64,000 nucleotides of DNA from Xylanibacter ruminicola Ga6B6 (GTDB lineage: Bacteria > Bacteroidota > Bacteroidia > Bacteroidales > Bacteroidaceae). A model generated the notes under the pieces. The model ran no database searches, was not told the DNA's origin, and saw only the letters and a program-made list of their open reading frames with translations. The first letter of the stretch is position 1. The number at the start of each line of letters is the position of its first letter. The stretch is from the NCBI RefSeq assembly GCF_000687715.1, contig NZ_JHXD01000001.1, forward strand, positions 186,001 through 250,000, given 5' to 3'. Both the position numbers and the translations under genes were made by a program. Below, piece after piece: positions 60,903 through 64,000 of the stretch.

Positions 60903-62799
60903 TATCCGTAAGTCGTTCTCAACCAAGCTCAGCGTGGCGCTACTGATTCTGGCTGCTCCCATCTTTGTGATTTCGCTGGGGGTGCTGTTCACCCAGTCGC
61001 GAAAAATGATTCGTAAAGAGGCCATCGGTCATGCTACGAGTGTTCTGAATGCTACCATGCAGCAGCTTAACCGTCATTTCCTGACTATCGAGACGGCTAC
61101 CAATGCTAACCTGTGGCAGGTAGAGCAGGCCTTTACACCCGACTCGTTGTTGTATTTTGCTAACCGTATCGTGAGTCTCAACCCCCATATCGATGGCTGC
61201 TCTATCAGTGCCGAACCCGATATGTTCCCCAAGTACGGACGCTATTTCTCGGCTTACTCAGTGCGTAAGGCCGACTCGGTAGGCACGGTTATCGAAGAGC
61301 CATACGACTATTTTAATAAGGTATGGTATAAAACACCTCACCAGTTGCGCGATGCCTGCTGGGTGGCTTATTATGACGAGGTTGACTCGTTGGAACTTAC
61401 CCTCGATGGCATGTTAGCATCGTATTGCAAACCGCTTTATAATGCCGATAGCGCGTTTGTTGGTGTGATATCAACCGACCTCTCGCTGTTGCGTCTCTCG
61501 CACGAAATGTCGACGATGAAACCCTATCCCCATTCTTATTTCATGATGATAGGTGAGAATGGCCGCTATTATGTGCATCCTGATTCTACGCTGCTGTTTA
61601 AACAAACCATCTTTACGGGCGCCGATACCCGCAAACAGGCCGACCAGATAGTGCTGGGCCACGAGATGACCAGTGGCCGACGTGGAAATATGCTGGTAAA
61701 CATGGATGGTGACGATTGCTTTGTGTGCTACCAACCAGTGCCTGGCACCTCGTGGAGCTTGGCTATCGTGTGTCCTGACAGCGACGTGATGGCTGGCTAC
61801 CATCGACTTGTTTATATCGTGGTATCGCTGCTGGTGCTTGGCTTGCTGGTGATTATTCTGTTGAGTCATCGTACTATGGCTCATACCATCCGTCCGTTGC
61901 ATCAGTTGCTCGATAAAACCCAGAGTATTGCTGCTGGTAACATGGATGTGACTATCCCTCGCACCACGCGTATTGATGTGATTGGCCGTTTGCAGAACAG
62001 CTTTGCACAGATGCTCGAATCGCTTAACTACCACATGAAGAGTGTGCGCTTTGTGAGCGACCAGACCCGCCAGCGCAACGAGGAACTGTTGCAGGCCACC
62101 CGTATGGCTCAGGAGGCCGACCGCCAAAAGACCACTTTTATACAGAATGTTACTCACCAGATACGCACGCCACTGAATATCATTATGGGCTTTTCGCAGG
62201 TGCTGAGTGATGCTGGTAGTGGTAACCTGTCGGACGAGGACCTGAAGAATGTTACCGATACTATGAACCATAATGCCATCCAGCTTAGCCGTATGGTTCA
62301 GATGCTGTTTGACTGTTCTGATTCTGGACTGAACGAGGAGATGAATTGCGATAAAACCGACACTCTGCTGTGTGTACAAGAGGCTCAGCAGGCTGCCGAT
62401 GTGGTGCGCCAGCGCTATCCTGGCGTGTGCATCAGCATCCAGTCGGAACTGGCCGACGATTTCAGTGTGCTTACCAACCGTACCTATTTTATGCATGCGC
62501 TGTTGGAGCTGCTGTACAACGCTGCCAAGTATTCCGACGGAAAGCATGTTGAACTGCAAGTTTCGGCCGATGAGGCTATGGTTAGCTTTGTGGTTCAGGA
62601 TCAGGGCGATGGCATCCCTGAGGCCGAAGTAGAGCACCTGTTTAAGTTCTTTACCAAGGTCGACGACCTCTCCGAAGGTCTCGGCTTGGGCTTGCCGCTT
62701 GCCAAGCGCCACGCCCAGAACCTAGGCGGCGATGTAGTTCTCGACACCACCTACCAAGTCGGCTGTCGTTTCATCCTCACCATACCAAATACAAATTAG
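60895..62799 (+). CDS. Cache-HAMP sensor histidine kinase
   Basis: A 634-residue membrane histidine kinase with TM1 (about 14-34), a Cache-like extracytoplasmic domain, TM2 (about 300-325), HAMP, then HisKA with the phospho-acceptor His421 in FIQNVTHQIRTPLNI and a complete HATPase domain (ELLYNAAKYS, DQGDGIP, LFKFFTKVD, GLGLGLPLA). No receiver domain is attached and no response regulator is encoded in the visible region. It shares architecture with the truncated protein just upstream. The signal is unknown. Confidence 0.92.
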   Translation: MINIRKSFSTKLSVALLILAAPIFVISLGVLFTQSRKMIRKEAIGHATSVLNATMQQLNRHFLTIETATNANLWQVEQAFTPDSLLYFANRIVSLNPHIDGCSISAEPDMFPKYGRYFSAYSVRKADSVGTVIEEPYDYFNKVWYKTPHQLRDACWVAYYDEVDSLELTLDGMLASYCKPLYNADSAFVGVISTDLSLLRLSHEMSTMKPYPHSYFMMIGENGRYYVHPDSTLLFKQTIFTGADTRKQADQIVLGHEMTSGRRGNMLVNMDGDDCFVCYQPVPGTSWSLAIVCPDSDVMAGYHRLVYIVVSLLVLGLLVIILLSHRTMAHTIRPLHQLLDKTQSIAAGNMDVTIPRTTRIDVIGRLQNSFAQMLESLNYHMKSVRFVSDQTRQRNEELLQATRMAQEADRQKTTFIQNVTHQIRTPLNIIMGFSQVLSDAGSGNLSDEDLKNVTDTMNHNAIQLSRMVQMLFDCSDSGLNEEMNCDKTDTLLCVQEAQQAADVVRQRYPGVCISIQSELADDFSVLTNRTYFMHALLELLYNAAKYSDGKHVELQVSADEAMVSFVVQDQGDGIPEAEVEHLFKFFTKVDDLSEGLGLGLPLAKRHAQNLGGDVVLDTTYQVGCRFILTIPNTN

Positions 62800-62805
62800 A
62801 GAATA

Positions 62806-64000
62806 GTGAAAAAGATATGTTTTCAAGGATTGATGGTAATGTTTGCCATCACGCTCTTATCGGGTTGCCATTATAGCGGCAACAAGTATTATTACCACGA
62901 GCTCGGCAAGATTGATCATCGACATAATCGCGACTTAGCTCGAAAAGAACTGGCCCAGCTTAAGGGGCAGGCGGATAATTGTGCCGACTATGTGAAGCAT
63001 TATTATATGCTGTTGACTCTTGAGATGAACAACGAGCTATCGCCCGAACGCAACTTTAAGGCTGCTGACGAAATAGTGGATTATTACGAGGAGGTAGGCG
63101 ATAAGAAAAAACTGATACGCAGTTATATCATAGCTGGTTCGGTAGCAGCTAACTGCAGTGATGGGCCTAAGGCCATCGCCTATTATCATAAGGCCGAAGA
63201 GCTGTTGCCAACCGAAATCACGCCCCAGCATATCGATTTATACGACAGGATGGTGAAACTGCTGTTACGCCAGAATATGCCCGATGTTGCCAATCGCTAT
63301 GCCAATTACATTCTGCACTATGCTGAAAATCAGGGCGACACACTTAACATGATACAGGCTATGCGTTATATCAGTCAGTCGTTCAAGATGCAGCGTGTGC
63401 CACGAGGCATGCTGTCGAACCTGAACGATGCCTACGTGTTGGCTACAAAAGCAGGACTGATTAACGAGCAGGACGAGCTGAGGCTCGACATGGCTACCTA
63501 TTACTGCGAAAGCGGACAGTATAGTGCTGCTAAGGGATTGGCTCTGCCCCTGAAGGATAAGCATATGCAAGGCGTGCGTCATAAGGTTAATGCCTTGTTA
63601 GCAAGCGTATATTACCACACTGGCAGGATTGATTCTGCGCTCTATTTTGGTCAGCGAGTGATGGAAGAGGGCAACTCGGTAAGTAAGCGTGATGTGCATG
63701 AGATTCTGGCTCATATCGCTATCCAACAAGGTAAAGCTGCCGAGGCCGAAGACCATTTCACACGTTATAAGGATTTGAACGATGAACTGAACTTTATCGC
63801 CAACAACGAGGCCATCGCCCAGGCCGACGCTTTCTACAACAATCAGAAACAGGCCGAAGAAAACGTGCAGCTGAAAGCCGATAACAACTTCAAGCTGTCG
63901 ATTATTATAATAGGTATAGCTGTGGTGGTGATTATCGTAGTGCTCTTTGCTACCTATATCCAGCGTCATCGCCGTCGCCAGGAACTGATGGAGATGCGTA
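62806..64000 (+). CDS. TPR membrane sensor protein, 3' truncated by window edge
   Basis: The frame opens with GTG at 62806, six bases after the kinase stop, and runs off the end (398 codons seen). It begins MKKICFQGLMVMFAITLLSGC (lipoprotein-type signal), followed by about 330 residues of helical TPR-like repeats (AIAYYHKAEELLP, ALYFGQRVMEEGN, AEAEDHFTRYKDL) and a membrane segment LSIIIIGIAVVVIIVVLFAT followed by a basic coiled coil. Bacteroidota proteins of this plan usually continue into a LuxR-type DNA-binding or a histidine-kinase domain; which applies here is not visible. Confidence 0.8.
   Translation, partial: MKKICFQGLMVMFAITLLSGCHYSGNKYYYHELGKIDHRHNRDLARKELAQLKGQADNCADYVKHYYMLLTLEMNNELSPERNFKAADEIVDYYEEVGDKKKLIRSYIIAGSVAANCSDGPKAIAYYHKAEELLPTEITPQHIDLYDRMVKLLLRQNMPDVANRYANYILHYAENQGDTLNMIQAMRYISQSFKMQRVPRGMLSNLNDAYVLATKAGLINEQDELRLDMATYYCESGQYSAAKGLALPLKDKHMQGVRHKVNALLASVYYHTGRIDSALYFGQRVMEEGNSVSKRDVHEILAHIAIQQGKAAEAEDHFTRYKDLNDELNFIANNEAIAQADAFYNNQKQAEENVQLKADNNFKLSIIIIGIAVVVIIVVLFATYIQRHRRRQELMEMR

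Noticed and set aside
61471..62712. A 413-codon open frame opposite the histidine kinase
   Set aside because: Antisense shadow; the plus strand encodes all kinase motifs over this interval.
1..64000. CRISPR arrays, insertion sequences with transposases, rRNA genes
   Set aside because: No regularly spaced repeats, no transposase genes with terminal inverted repeats and no rRNA sequence were seen.

Overview
The window reads as a chromosome segment from a Bacteroidota bacterium of the Prevotella/Bacteroides type. The evidence is the recurrent promoter -7 box TAnnTTTG, the near absence of Shine-Dalgarno sequences, many lipoproteins, a smalltalk-type small protein, a radical SAM/lipoprotein pair and a polysaccharide-degrading gene set. 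Genus-level placement is inference from gene style only.

Layout. 1-11 kb: housekeeping genes (3' part of argS, an RNase H-like gene, ribD, prmC-recX-comF, pyrE, argH, a tRNA-Leu, a TPR lipoprotein, a thioredoxin-like lipoprotein). 10.9-25.2 kb: the comM/yifB AAA+ ATPase gene, cut in its Walker B codons by a 12.7-kb AT-rich integrative element carrying its own large serine recombinase. Joining the two halves across a shared TTTTG restores an uninterrupted 513-codon frame, so the element's ends can be placed to within a few bases. Its cargo is a winged-helix, replication-initiator-like gene with an interleaved inverted-repeat leader, a ribbon-helix-helix regulator with three AGTGTACACT operators, a small tyrosine recombinase, a restriction-modification locus (two adenine methyltransferases and a PD-(D/E)XK nuclease), a lipoprotein, an unknown gene plus a NADAR-domain gene, and small charged proteins. 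No relaxase, secretion system or phage structural gene was seen.

25-34 kb: a Fur-HAD-thioesterase-GH16-murQ run, a radical SAM/SPASM enzyme flanked by two lipoproteins, a DMT transporter, a DUF3237 protein, rnhB and a GH27 glycosidase. 34-47 kb (minus strand): a long operon rimP-nusA-infB-sufB-(purine permease)-sufC-sufD-sufS, with an S41 protease upstream. 47-48.3 kb: tRNA-Asn followed by a remnant zone (smalltalk gene, orphan HU-like tail, start-less M15 peptidase). 48-57 kb: a TfoX-like gene, an Fn3-like lipoprotein, a CE1 esterase, gpmI, ung, a DUF3109 protein, and a GH95 glycosidase with a coupled AraC regulator. 57.6-64 kb: ptb-buk, divergent from GH95 across a symmetric promoter region, then two paralogous membrane sensors (one a kinase-dead, truncated histidine kinase) and a TPR membrane sensor that runs off the window.

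Best candidates for undescribed biology: the unknown gene/NADAR module with its structured leader and candidate small RNA; the radical SAM-lipoprotein locus; the pseudo-kinase/kinase/TPR sensor trio; and the A-B-A'-B' inverted repeats before the initiator-like gene. All functions are read from sequence motifs alone; no database search was run.
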